This document shows, one piece after another, positions 25,173 through 33,972 of a stretch of 64,000 nucleotides of DNA. Both the position numbers and the translations under genes were made by a program. Origin of the DNA: an uncultured Paludibaculum sp. GTDB taxonomy: Bacteria > Acidobacteriota > Terriglobia > Bryobacterales > Bryobacteraceae. The number at the start of each line of letters is the position of its first letter. Position 1 is the stretch's first letter. Below the pieces are notes generated by a model that saw nothing but the letters and a program-made list of their open reading frames with translations, was not told the origin of the DNA and made no database searches. The stretch lies in NCBI RefSeq assembly GCF_963665245.1, contig NZ_OY762267.1, positions 1,364,001 through 1,428,000 of the forward strand, written 5' to 3'.

Positions 25173-25916
25173 GTGACGACCCGCCCCATTCGCCGCCGCC
25201 AACTCACTCGCAACCGCATGGGTTGGGCAGCCATCGAGATCCATAACGTCAGTGCCTTGTTTCTGGATGCCTGCCGCTCGGGTGCCTTTGGCGGCTCCGC
25301 CGATCCCATCCTTGACCTGGGCTCCGCCTACGGTCTTGTGGGTCTGGCTGCTTTGCGCGCAGGGGCGTGGGTGATCCTCAACGACCTGGACGAACGCCAC
25401 CTTGCCGAGGCCGAAGCCGACGCAGAGCCGGAGGATCGCCGGCGGCTTACCCTGCGGGCCGGGCATTTCCCTCGCGTCGTCGATTTTCCGGACCACAGTC
25501 TGGGCGCCGTTCACGCCTGCAATGTGCTTCACTTCCTAAACGGCCGGGAACTGGAACGCGGCTTGCGGGCCATCGCCCGCTGGTTGCAGCCCGGAGGGAT
25601 GCTGTTCGCCCAGGTTGTCACTCCCTACCTCGGTCCCTTCCAGGCATTCCAGCAGGAGTACGAACGGCGTCTCGCGGAGGGCGTGAAGTGGCCCGGTTGG
25701 ATCCCCAAAGTCAGCGTCTATTCCCAGCACCGCAAGCTCGGACAGATGCCGGCATCGGTCCACCTTCTGGATGATCAGACTCTGGCACGCGCCGCCGCGA
25801 ACGCAGGCCTCGTGGTCGAACGCGCCTGGATGTTTCGGCCCGCTGACCTCGCGCCCGATCTGACCTTGGACGGGCGCGAGGCCGCGGGCCTCATTGCCAG
25901 GGCTCCTGGCGTTTAG
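25173..25916 (+). CDS. Class I SAM-dependent methyltransferase
   Basis: A 247-residue protein with the SAM-binding motif I LDLGSAYGLVGLAAL around residues 48-62, an acidic strand-2 end (WVILNDLDERHLAEAE), and the post-motif LGAVHACNVLHFLNGRELER typical of small-molecule methyltransferases. Start GTG 25173 lies 10 nt after murI. Its 3' end overlaps the convergent oxidoreductase gene by four bases. Substrate unknown. Confidence 0.88.
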   Translation: MTTRPIRRRQLTRNRMGWAAIEIHNVSALFLDACRSGAFGGSADPILDLGSAYGLVGLAALRAGAWVILNDLDERHLAEAEADAEPEDRRRLTLRAGHFPRVVDFPDHSLGAVHACNVLHFLNGRELERGLRAIARWLQPGGMLFAQVVTPYLGPFQAFQQEYERRLAEGVKWPGWIPKVSVYSQHRKLGQMPASVHLLDDQTLARAAANAGLVVERAWMFRPADLAPDLTLDGREAAGLIARAPGV

Positions 25917-27241
25917 CTCAGGCCCTTTACCTTCCACCCCGCTCGATAGGCGCGTCGCACATGAGCTGTCGCTTCGGGCGAGTTCTTGAACTTCAGCTTC
26001 TTGGCGTTCCACTCCAGCGTCGTCTTCGGGAAGAACGTCGCCAGCGGCCCCAACAGCACGGCCTCTGTCAACGGCCCGGAGTAGCTGAAGGCAGTCGACG
26101 TGCTGCCTTTGCCCAGGATCGCGTCCACCCACTCATGGTAATGGTCTACGCCTTCCACCTTGGTCATCTGGAAGTCCTTGAACTGGGCCTCCGGATAGAG
26201 GACAGGCATCTTGATGTGTGGCAGCAGCATCACTCCGTTGGTACCGATGAAGATGCAGCCCGTGCCGGGCAGCCGAGTACCCCCGACCAACGCCTGAATA
26301 TCCTGCGGCGGACGTTCGTCGCCGTCGTACCATGTCACGTTGACGGTTTTGTCGCTGGTGTAGCGGGTGCCCGGGAAGACGTAGTGGATGACCGCGTTAA
26401 CCGACCAGTTGTGCGTGTTCGGCGCGGCCCCTTCCGACCGCACGGAGATAGGCGCGGTCAACTGCAGCGCCGAGAACACAGGGTCATAGATGTGGCAGCC
26501 CATATCGCCAAAGGTTGCCGTGCCGAAGTCGATTCGTTTCCGCCATTCGCCAGGATGGTAGTAGTTGTTGATATACGGCCGTTCGGCCGCCACTCCCAGC
26601 CATTGATCCCAGTTCAGACTGGACGGAACGGGGTCCGTCCGCTCAGGCCTGGGTTCCGGATCGCCCCACTTCTTGCCGCTCCACGCGTGAACCTCCTTGA
26701 TCTTGCCGATGGTCCCGCCTTGCACCAGACTCACAGCCGTGCGGTATTCGGTGGCGGAATGGATCTGGATCCCCATCTGCGTGACCAGATGCTTCTTGCG
26801 CGCCATCTCCGTCATTTTGCGGACCTCATAGAGGTCGTGCGCCAGCGGCTTCTGCCCGTAGATGTGTAGTCCGTGCTGCATGGCGCTCACGGCCATGGGG
26901 GCATGCATGTGGTCCGGCGTGCCCACGCATGCCGCGTCCAGGTTCTTGTGCTCTTTGTCGAGCATCTCGCGCCAGTCCACATAGATCTTGGCGTCGGGAT
27001 ACTTCTTCTTCACGCCATCGAGACGGGCGGAATCCACCTCGGCAACACAAACGAGTTTGACCTTGGGGTGTGTGGCGATGCCATCCAGAGTGGCGAACGC
27101 CATATTGGATGCTCCGAAACTGGCCAGACGGAGGCCGTCACGCGGAGCCGAGATCAGGTTGGGGATGAAGAACGGAGCCGCGATGCCGGCAGCAGCCTGC
27201 CGCAGAAAGGCTCGCCTGTTGGTCTGTTGGGAAACGTACAT
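25913..27241 (-). CDS. TAT-exported Gfo/Idh/MocA-family oxidoreductase
   Basis: A 442-residue NAD(P)-dependent oxidoreductase, probably acting on a sugar or sugar derivative. The twin-arginine signal is NRRAFLRQAAAGIAAPFFIP after ATG 27239-27241. Then comes a Rossmann fold (LRLASFGASNMAFATLDGI) with the family's EKP-type region as GQKPLAHDLYEVRKM and a C-terminal alpha/beta domain. The glycine loop is degenerate (GASNMA). This export pattern is common in Bryobacterales and Planctomycetes. The nitrilase gene is upstream on the same strand with 41 bp between. Confidence 0.92.
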   Translation of the reverse strand: MYVSQQTNRRAFLRQAAAGIAAPFFIPNLISAPRDGLRLASFGASNMAFATLDGIATHPKVKLVCVAEVDSARLDGVKKKYPDAKIYVDWREMLDKEHKNLDAACVGTPDHMHAPMAVSAMQHGLHIYGQKPLAHDLYEVRKMTEMARKKHLVTQMGIQIHSATEYRTAVSLVQGGTIGKIKEVHAWSGKKWGDPEPRPERTDPVPSSLNWDQWLGVAAERPYINNYYHPGEWRKRIDFGTATFGDMGCHIYDPVFSALQLTAPISVRSEGAAPNTHNWSVNAVIHYVFPGTRYTSDKTVNVTWYDGDERPPQDIQALVGGTRLPGTGCIFIGTNGVMLLPHIKMPVLYPEAQFKDFQMTKVEGVDHYHEWVDAILGKGSTSTAFSYSGPLTEAVLLGPLATFFPKTTLEWNAKKLKFKNSPEATAHVRRAYRAGWKVKGLS

Positions 27242-27282
27242 AAGTGCTCGCTTCACCGAGCATACAGCACCACGCCGAGACG

Positions 27283-28521
27283 CTACCGGCGTCCGGCCGG
27301 GTCCACCGCCACATCGCCGCGCAACTCTCGGAAATAGCGGGCCTTCATGTCGCCCAGCCATGGGTCGAGATAGCGCCGGTTCAGGTCGATCGTGGTCAGC
27401 GCCACAGTACCGTCCACTTCCGTACGCGCCAGCGTCTCGCCGGCCGGATCGATCACCAGAGACGGGAAGTCATAGCCCGAAGAGGCCAAAAACAGGTGGT
27501 TCTCGATCGCCCGCGCCTTGGCCAGCGTCTCATTACCACCCCAGATGGGCATCAGGATCAACTCGGCGCCGCGCAACGCCAGACCGCGCGCGGGATCGGC
27601 GTACTGCACGTCCCAACAAATCATCATGCCCACCTTGCCAAAGTCGGCCTGGAACACCGGGAATTCGCTGCCCGGCGTAATTCCGCCCTCCAGTTCCTCG
27701 CGTGGGATGTACACTTTCCGGTACCGTCCGGCCAACTGGCCGTTCCGGTCGATCAGCACAGCCGTGTTGTAGATCAGCCGGCCCTCCCGCTCATACACCC
27801 CTGCTACTACCCAGGCCTTCTTGCGCACAGCGAGTTCGCCGAGCTTCTTCGTGGTCGGCCCGGGCACCGCCTCGGCGACATCCGCATAGCTCTTGCCTGT
27901 ACCCACAACGGTGATGCCTTCGGGCAACAGGATTACGTCGGTCCCTTGCGGCGTCTTGGCCTCGGAGATCTCCAGGAATCGCGCCACCGGATCCGGTCCT
28001 TTCGGATGCAACCGGATCGCCGCAAGCTTCACGCTCCTGGGCTTCGGCGCGGCCACGGGCTCCAATTTCCAGTTCTTCCAGGACACCCGCGCCTGCGGTG
28101 CATTCTGGAGCCACAGTTGCAGCTTCGCCGCGATAGCGCCCTCCGGCGCCGGAGCCTCCATCGACACGCTCCGCCACTCGCCGTCGCCTTCCACCTTCCA
28201 CGCATAGTCGGGCTGTCCGGCACGGCCACCCTTCGCGGTCTGCCAATCGAGCCGCACTGGCACCTGCAGGGGCTCATAGCCCAACCCGGTGGCACGATAC
28301 TGCCCGCTGAGCCGGTACCATTGGCCAGCTTGGACCCCCGGCAGCGTTTGCTCCCATCCACCAAAGACGCCGGGATTGTCGCCGCCCTCCAGCGTGAGTT
28401 CGTCGCCCGTGCGGCTGTACTTCGGCGCCACCTCCGGCCGGGGCGACCATTCGCGCCACTCCTGCCCCCACGCAGCCAGGCAGGCCGCGGGTATCACGAC
28501 GATCCAGGATAGTTGCCGCAT
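27283..28521 (-). CDS. Exported carbon-nitrogen hydrolase (nitrilase family) with N-terminal beta domain
   Basis: A 412-residue protein from ATG 28519-28521 (MRQLSWIVVIPAACLAAWGQ, a signal peptide). Residues ~25-165 form a jelly-roll-like, carbohydrate-binding-type domain (WYRLSGQYRATGLGYEPLQV). The rest is a nitrilase domain with the Glu-Lys-Cys triad: E in VILLPEGITVVG, K in RYRKVYIPREE, C in MMICWDVQYADP. Nitrilases are usually cytosolic and about 270 residues, so the export signal and the extra domain are unusual. The oxidoreductase gene follows after 41 bp, suggesting a shared exported pathway. Confidence 0.9.
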   Translation of the reverse strand: MRQLSWIVVIPAACLAAWGQEWREWSPRPEVAPKYSRTGDELTLEGGDNPGVFGGWEQTLPGVQAGQWYRLSGQYRATGLGYEPLQVPVRLDWQTAKGGRAGQPDYAWKVEGDGEWRSVSMEAPAPEGAIAAKLQLWLQNAPQARVSWKNWKLEPVAAPKPRSVKLAAIRLHPKGPDPVARFLEISEAKTPQGTDVILLPEGITVVGTGKSYADVAEAVPGPTTKKLGELAVRKKAWVVAGVYEREGRLIYNTAVLIDRNGQLAGRYRKVYIPREELEGGITPGSEFPVFQADFGKVGMMICWDVQYADPARGLALRGAELILMPIWGGNETLAKARAIENHLFLASSGYDFPSLVIDPAGETLARTEVDGTVALTTIDLNRRYLDPWLGDMKARYFRELRGDVAVDPAGRR

Positions 28522-28601
28522 TTCAGTTTCGAGCTTACACCGCCTTCCTTCCGGAAACACGAGGCAAATGATGAGGCCGTTTGCGATAATCGAAAAACTG
28601 C

Positions 28602-29696
28602 ATGAAACCAGCGCTTCTCGTTGGCGTTCTCATCGCCGTCGCTGTGGGGACGATGGCCTGCTTCCTATTTCGTAAATCCCGCATCTGGTCGGAGCTGAAA
28701 CAGACCCAGGTCAGCCTCGACGGCTTGGCCAAGGTCGCGGTTCCGGCGGACCTCCGCTACGATTCCGAAGCCGTACTCCATGACGGCGACACGGCTCAGT
28801 TCCGTTTCCAGCGGATCAACGATCATCACCTCAACGGCATGACCTCGTACGCCGAGAACCTGCTCATCACCATTGCCGCGCCGGACCTCGACCATGCCGT
28901 CTTTGACGCGCACCGGCAGAAAGGCCACTATGACGCCGCGAAGGTGGGACAGCCCGAACAGACCAGCAAGGAAGGCCCGCTGCTGTGGGAGATCTTCTCG
29001 ACGACCTATGAGAGAGATCCGGTCAAGGAACCAGCGCACTATGTCCGCCTGACGGACGCCGCCGCCGGCGTCGTCATTGGCTGGTGGGGTTACCGGAAGC
29101 AATACACCGTGGAGCAGGCCGAGGCCAATTTGCGGTTCCTGCGCAGTACGCTGTCCATCACTCAGGGCCGCGCCGCTTATTTCGAGAGATACCGCGACTA
29201 CCGGACCAGCGGCCGGGACGCCGATCTCGCCCATAATCTGGAATTGCTCTCCGCGGCGCTGAAGGAACTCGGCTTCGCGCCGGCAGTCGCCGGACAGTGG
29301 ACCCGGCACGAGCCGTGGCGCTACACCATCGACAACGGCCGCCCCCAGCAGTTCCACCTGGTCCTACCCATCCAGCACATGCGCATGCCCGACAGCCCTT
29401 TCGAACTGAAGGGCCCGCTCACCACCTTCCGTTTTGTCCAGAACTTCTGGTGGCAGAACAATCAAGGCCGGGGCGGCGGACTCATCCCGCAGGACAGCCT
29501 GCCCGGCTTCATCGAGGAGTTGACCGACAAACAGGAGGTCCACTTCTTCAGCATCCACGGGCTCAATCTCTGGAAGGCCCTCCCAGGCACGGACAATCCC
29601 GTCCTGACGCAACTGCGGGCCTTCATTGCGGACGCCGACAAACAGAAGGAGATCTTCTTCTCCAAGGGTCTGATCGACGCTGACGCGGAACCATAG
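28602..29696 (+). CDS. Membrane-anchored hypothetical protein
   Basis: A 364-residue protein with one N-terminal membrane helix (ALLVGVLIAVAVGTMACFLF) and a soluble remainder, probably periplasmic. The first half has beta-rich stretches (LAKVAVPADLRYDSEAV), the second is mixed. It starts 80 bp from the divergent nitrilase gene and is followed after 10 nt by the acid phosphatase, so the two are likely one transcript. I do not recognise the family. Confidence 0.82.
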   Translation: MKPALLVGVLIAVAVGTMACFLFRKSRIWSELKQTQVSLDGLAKVAVPADLRYDSEAVLHDGDTAQFRFQRINDHHLNGMTSYAENLLITIAAPDLDHAVFDAHRQKGHYDAAKVGQPEQTSKEGPLLWEIFSTTYERDPVKEPAHYVRLTDAAAGVVIGWWGYRKQYTVEQAEANLRFLRSTLSITQGRAAYFERYRDYRTSGRDADLAHNLELLSAALKELGFAPAVAGQWTRHEPWRYTIDNGRPQQFHLVLPIQHMRMPDSPFELKGPLTTFRFVQNFWWQNNQGRGGGLIPQDSLPGFIEELTDKQEVHFFSIHGLNLWKALPGTDNPVLTQLRAFIADADKQKEIFFSKGLIDADAEP

Positions 29697-29706
29697 TCAA
29701 CCGCAC

Positions 29707-30414
29707 ATGACAACCACTATGCGCCTGAACCCGATCGCCAGAACCACCCTGGCTCTTTCTCTATTCCTGATGCCGTTTGCCGCGCCGCCCCTCCACGCCG
29801 AGCAAGCCCGCACCATCACGTTGGAGGATCTCGCCCGAAGCCTGCCGAAGGAACCCATCAACGTCGTATTCGACGTCGACGATACGGTCCTCTTCACCTC
29901 GGCCGGTTTCCAGTGGGGCTCCCGCACCTACGGACCTCGCATTGTCTCCGCCGGCGTGTCGGTCCGCGAAGAGGACCTACCCTCCGACGACGACCGTCGC
30001 AAGTACCGCGAGTTCTGGTCGAAGATGAACAACGAACTCGACCAGTACAGCGTCAAGAAGTGGATCGCCGGCGAGTTGATTGCGCTGCACAAGTCGCGCG
30101 GCGACAGGATCTACTTCGTCACCAAACGCATCTACACCGGCAGCGAGAAGCTGACCGAGTTGCTGCGGCAGGAGTTCGGCCTGCCAACCGACTCCCCGGC
30201 CGTGATCTTCACCAGCCGCCAGCCCAAGACCAAGGCCTTTCGCGACATCAAAGCCCAGGTCAGCTACGGTGACTCCGATGGCGACATCCGCGACTCCATC
30301 CAGGCGGGGGCCCGCCCCATCCGGGTTCTGCGCTCCCCCGCGTCGGTGAACCACGAACCCACCCACAACGGCGGCTTCGGGGAAGAGGTTCTCTTCAACT
30401 CGGAAAATGACTGA
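29707..30414 (+). CDS. aphA: Class B non-specific acid phosphatase
   Basis: A 235-residue periplasmic HAD-fold phosphatase. Signal peptide ~1-31 (TLALSLFLMPFAAPPLHA). The nucleophile and acid/base aspartates are D56 and D58 in FDVDDT, followed by LFTSAGFQWG; the lysine region is YFVTKRIYTGSEK, and the metal-binding GDSDGDI and closing GGFGEEVLFNSEND match enterobacterial AphA closely. The family hydrolyses phosphomonoesters and transfers phosphate between nucleosides, normally as a tetramer. It is best known in Enterobacterales, so a transferred origin is possible. Confidence 0.9.
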   Translation: MTTTMRLNPIARTTLALSLFLMPFAAPPLHAEQARTITLEDLARSLPKEPINVVFDVDDTVLFTSAGFQWGSRTYGPRIVSAGVSVREEDLPSDDDRRKYREFWSKMNNELDQYSVKKWIAGELIALHKSRGDRIYFVTKRIYTGSEKLTELLRQEFGLPTDSPAVIFTSRQPKTKAFRDIKAQVSYGDSDGDIRDSIQAGARPIRVLRSPASVNHEPTHNGGFGEEVLFNSEND

Positions 30415-30695
30415 CCGCCCGGCAGTCCCCCCCAACCGGGCAGCCCTCTCGTCTTACCTATCTGCAGATCGGAGCCCCGCGGAGGAGAACACGTCGGCTC
30501 CTCCTGCCGACTGCCCCAAATTCTCCAATTGATGTCTCCGCACGTCCATCTTCCTTCGGCGGCGGAGACCGCCTCGCTCGAAACCGCATTCAAAAGGAAC
30601 GACTTGTCGTCATGATGAAGGTCGGCCATCGGAATGCCCTGAGAATGAGTGTCGCAGCTCAGTAAGCTGCTAAGCGGATAAGAAGGAGACGCAAA
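30415..30695. other. Intergenic region, no gene seen
   Basis: 281 bp. It begins with a hairpin, GCCCGG (30417-30422) with CCGGGC (30436-30441), lacking a T tract. A 17-codon ATG frame at 30611 is too short to support. The end supplies AAGGAGA for the next gene. Confidence 0.5.
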
Positions 30696-31103
30696 GTGAA
30701 AAACGCATTCTTTAGCTGGAAACTGGCATTCGCCTCATCAATGTTTCTGACTGCCCTGATGGCAGTCTCGGCCCCGCAGGCATCCGCCGCGGAGATGAAC
30801 GGGATGCTGAAGCCGAAGGAAGTCAAAGCTCTCGTCGCCAATGCGAAGACGGCATCTGACTACATGAAGCTATCCCGATACTACGCCGCGATGGCGGAAC
30901 AGCACGAAGCCGAGGCAAAGGAACACGAAGCGCTCGCGGTGGAGTACACCCGAAATCCGACCATGAGTTCGGCAAAGCACCCCATGGCACCCAATAGCGC
31001 CGAGCACTGCAAGTTCTTCGCTGAGCATTGCAGGAAGGCGGCCGCCGAAATGCGCGCGATGGCTAGCGCGCATGAGCAGATGGCCAAGGAACTCGGGCAC
31101 TAA
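30696..31103 (+). CDS. Small exported histidine-rich helical protein
   Basis: A 135-residue protein from GTG 30696 after AAGGAGA. A signal peptide (~1-29, ending SAPQASAA) leads into continuous helix rich in His, Ala and Glu (MAEQHEAEAKEHEALAVEY, AEHCKFFAEHCRKAAAEMRA). The spaced HxxxxxxxH and HC pairs could bind metal, but this is inference. Similar in style to the exported helical protein at 12122, without clear sequence identity. Family not recognised. Confidence 0.8.
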   Translation: MKNAFFSWKLAFASSMFLTALMAVSAPQASAAEMNGMLKPKEVKALVANAKTASDYMKLSRYYAAMAEQHEAEAKEHEALAVEYTRNPTMSSAKHPMAPNSAEHCKFFAEHCRKAAAEMRAMASAHEQMAKELGH

Positions 31104-31140
31104 GGACGGCTGGAAAGAAGGGCGGCGATTCCTCATCCGC

Positions 31141-33723
31141 TCAGCCGCCAAATTCGTGCATTCCGGCGCCCACGCGGCGCTCGCCAACTCCGCCGGGCAG
31201 CCGAACCGCAGCCTCAGTATTCGCCGGCACTCGCAGCTTCATCTGGAACCGGCTTGCACTCCGGCTCCAATCAACGCCCACCACGCCTCGCAGGGTCCGG
31301 TACTCGGCCCGGACCCATTGCAGATCCTCCACGGGACGCGGCTCCACATGGATGACCTCGAACCCTGGACGCTCCGCATCCGGCGTGATCCCGGCCAGCG
31401 CCTGCCAGAACCAGCGGCATGCTCCGCCAAACATCGGATGCATCCGCGACGACTTGCCATCCCACGTCTCCCATAGCGTCGTCGCCCCGGAAGCCAGCAT
31501 GTGGCCGAAACTGGGCAAATCCCGCTGGTTCATCAGACGGTAGGCGAGATCGGTCCGGCCCCTGGCCGTGAGCACGTCGAGAACCAGCGGAGTGCCCACA
31601 AATCCGGTATCGAAATGCTCGTGATTCTCACGTTCCACGATCTCCACCGCCCGCGCGAACACGGTTTCCTCCGCATCCCGCGGCACCAGACCGAAGGCCA
31701 GCGGAAAGAAGTTCGCCCCCTGCCGTCCATCCACATACTGCCGCCGGCCGGCGTCGAAGAACCGCGTGTGGAGCGCGGCACTGGTTCGCCGAACCAGCCC
31801 GGCCATGGCCTCAGCATCCGTCGTGCGACCCAGCGCGGCCGCCGCCCGGCCCACCAGATCCGCGCAGTGCCCGTAGTGGCACGTCGACACGAACTCGGGC
31901 GGAATAGCGATCTTTTTCGGCGGGCACCAGTCACCCAGGAACCAGCCCCCGGGCTCTTCCTTCACGACAATGCCCTGCGAGTCGGTCCGCGTTCCCAAGT
32001 AGTCCACCCAGGCCCGCATCGCCTCGTAGTGCCGCTCCAGGGCCAAGCGGTCTCCATAGTACAAATACTGATACCAGGGCATCAAGACCATCGCCGAACC
32101 CCAGGGTGGTCCACCGCCGCCACCCTCGAACGGTGCGGTGTGTGGCACGAACCCGGTCTTGTGGTTGCGGGCGTCGGCGATGTCATCCGTCCACTTCGAG
32201 AAGAACCGGGCCATGTCCAGTGCATAGATGGCCGCCTGCGCCGCCACCTGCCCGTCACCCGTGTACCCCAACCGCTCGCGGTGCGGACAATCGCTCGTCA
32301 CCCCGCAGTGCATGTTCGCGAGCTGCGTTCGCACAAACGTCTCGTGGATCTGGTTGAACAGAGGGTTGGAGCACTCGAAGCGGCCCGCCGGCTCCACGGC
32401 CGTGTGAACGCCACGGACCTCCAGCTCCGGAGCCTCTTCGACACCGGCCACATCCACATAGCGGAACCCATGCCACGTGAAGCGCGGCTCCCAGCTCTCC
32501 TTACCTTCGCCCTTCAACACATAACTGTCGCGCTGACCATAGTCACGCCCGCTATCTTCCCGGAACCGAAGCGTCACTTTCCGGCCACGCGGCCCGCTAA
32601 GCCTCACTCGGGCCCAACCCGCCAGGTTCCTGCCCGCGTCGAAGGTGAAGCCGCCCGAGTCCAACTTACCCTCAAGGCCCTTCACTGTTTCGACCACACG
32701 GTCTACGGGCGCGACCTGAGCGCATAGCTTGCCCGATGGCGCGCGCACAACCACCGCCTTCGTCCATGCGGAATCGTCAAACCCAGCGGCACTCCAGCCG
32801 GGCATCTCCAACCGGGCATCGTACTGCTCGCCCACGAAGAGGCTGCTGTGCAGAATCGGACCCGCTGTGGTCACCTTCCACCTGCCATCGCTCGCCACAA
32901 TCGGAGCCCCGCCGTCGCCTTCTATCTGCACAATCATGCGCGGCGACCCGTACCACAGCCAGCCCTCTTCCACCCGGTCCCGCTGGTTGTACCAGCCATC
33001 ACCCAGCACCACTCCGGCCACGTTCTCGCCGGCGCGCAGATACTCCGTCACGTCGTAGGTGAGGTAGGAGACTCGCTTCGCCGTCTGGTCGTCAAACGGG
33101 TACAACACCCGCCGGACACGCCTCCGGTCGTAGTCCGTCTGCGCCGGCGCGAGCACATCCTCGCCAACCTTCCGCCCGTTCAAATAGAGCTCGAAGAATC
33201 CCAACCCACACACGTAGGCACGGGCGGCCCCGGGCCGCGACGTTAATTGAAACGACCGCCGGAACCAGGGGCTGGGCGCTGTCTGTATCGCCGAATCGCT
33301 CTCCGCGTCCGGGGCCCCCACCCATTGGGCGCGCCAGTCAGCGGCTTGCAGCAGGCCCATCTCGAAGGATGACGCTTCACTCCAGCCGGAGGGCGTGTCG
33401 TGGTCGTCCCAAACGCGGACCTTCCAGGAGCAGCGCTGCCGGGAGGCCAGTGCACGCCCGGCATAGGGCACATGGACGGACTGGGCGGAGGCAATCCGGC
33501 CGGAATCCCAGGTCACAGTGCCCCCGCTCTCCACGGCAATCCGATAGGCCGTCTGCCGCAGGGCGGCCGGTTGCCAGGACAAACGAGGCGCGGGCGAATC
33601 GAGCCCCAGTGGATTGTGCAGATACTCGCATCGCAAGCCAGAAGGAGCACCCACCGAAGAGGCAAGAGCGGAGGCGGCGGGCAATGCTGCACCAGCCACC
33701 AGAAAACCACGTCGAGACAGCAT
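31141..33723 (-). CDS. Alpha-L-rhamnosidase (GH78), TAT-exported
   Basis: An 860-residue enzyme releasing terminal rhamnose from plant or bacterial glycans. The start is ATG 33721-33723, giving a twin-arginine signal (SRRGFLVAGAALPAASALA); the frame is open for another 281 codons upstream, but that part is antisense to the CapK-like gene. Domains in order: fibronectin-like (LRCEYLHNPLGLDSPAPRLS), N-terminal rhamnosidase beta domain, and an (alpha/alpha)6 catalytic barrel where DCPHRERLGYTGDGQ carries the general-acid Glu. A C-terminal beta domain ends the protein. Monocistronic, with its upstream region shared with a dispersed repeat. Confidence 0.93.
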   Translation of the reverse strand: MLSRRGFLVAGAALPAASALASSVGAPSGLRCEYLHNPLGLDSPAPRLSWQPAALRQTAYRIAVESGGTVTWDSGRIASAQSVHVPYAGRALASRQRCSWKVRVWDDHDTPSGWSEASSFEMGLLQAADWRAQWVGAPDAESDSAIQTAPSPWFRRSFQLTSRPGAARAYVCGLGFFELYLNGRKVGEDVLAPAQTDYDRRRVRRVLYPFDDQTAKRVSYLTYDVTEYLRAGENVAGVVLGDGWYNQRDRVEEGWLWYGSPRMIVQIEGDGGAPIVASDGRWKVTTAGPILHSSLFVGEQYDARLEMPGWSAAGFDDSAWTKAVVVRAPSGKLCAQVAPVDRVVETVKGLEGKLDSGGFTFDAGRNLAGWARVRLSGPRGRKVTLRFREDSGRDYGQRDSYVLKGEGKESWEPRFTWHGFRYVDVAGVEEAPELEVRGVHTAVEPAGRFECSNPLFNQIHETFVRTQLANMHCGVTSDCPHRERLGYTGDGQVAAQAAIYALDMARFFSKWTDDIADARNHKTGFVPHTAPFEGGGGGPPWGSAMVLMPWYQYLYYGDRLALERHYEAMRAWVDYLGTRTDSQGIVVKEEPGGWFLGDWCPPKKIAIPPEFVSTCHYGHCADLVGRAAAALGRTTDAEAMAGLVRRTSAALHTRFFDAGRRQYVDGRQGANFFPLAFGLVPRDAEETVFARAVEIVERENHEHFDTGFVGTPLVLDVLTARGRTDLAYRLMNQRDLPSFGHMLASGATTLWETWDGKSSRMHPMFGGACRWFWQALAGITPDAERPGFEVIHVEPRPVEDLQWVRAEYRTLRGVVGVDWSRSASRFQMKLRVPANTEAAVRLPGGVGERRVGAGMHEFGG

Positions 33724-33849
33724 GATCGTTGAGCCGCCAGCGGCAGCTGCAAACCCGTAGTATATGCTCCGGGCGCATGTCTGCGCTTCGTGTTGATGCT
33801 CCGGCGGCAGCGTGCCCTGACCGCCGATCCGTTGAAGACGCACGAGTAG

Positions 33850-33920
33850 CCCCTCACTCACGTTCGGGGACTGGGACAAGGGGTGCGGCTTCCTCCGCTT
33901 TGGCGGCCCGCAGGGCCATG
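33850..33920. repeat. Dispersed intergenic repeat, copy A
   Basis: Between the divergent GH78 and CapK-like genes. It has a 20-nt CCCCTCACTCACGTTCGGGG hairpin (33850-33869) and, 15 nt on, a 36-nt core (33885-33920) containing TCCGCTTTGGCGG. Copy B at 39250-39312 has the same order and near-identical core. GTTGAAGACGC lies just outside each copy. Confidence 0.7.
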
Positions 33921-33972
33921 CGGGGCTCCATTCCGCGCCAAGTCGGCGATAAGATGGAGCCTTCATACCGCC

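Noticed and set aside
27244..28512. 422-codon plus-strand frame
   Set aside because: Antisense to the nitrilase gene, whose catalytic triad is intact.
31501..32727. 408-codon plus-strand frame inside GH78
   Set aside because: It is the mirror of a well-supported rhamnosidase gene and has no recognisable domain.
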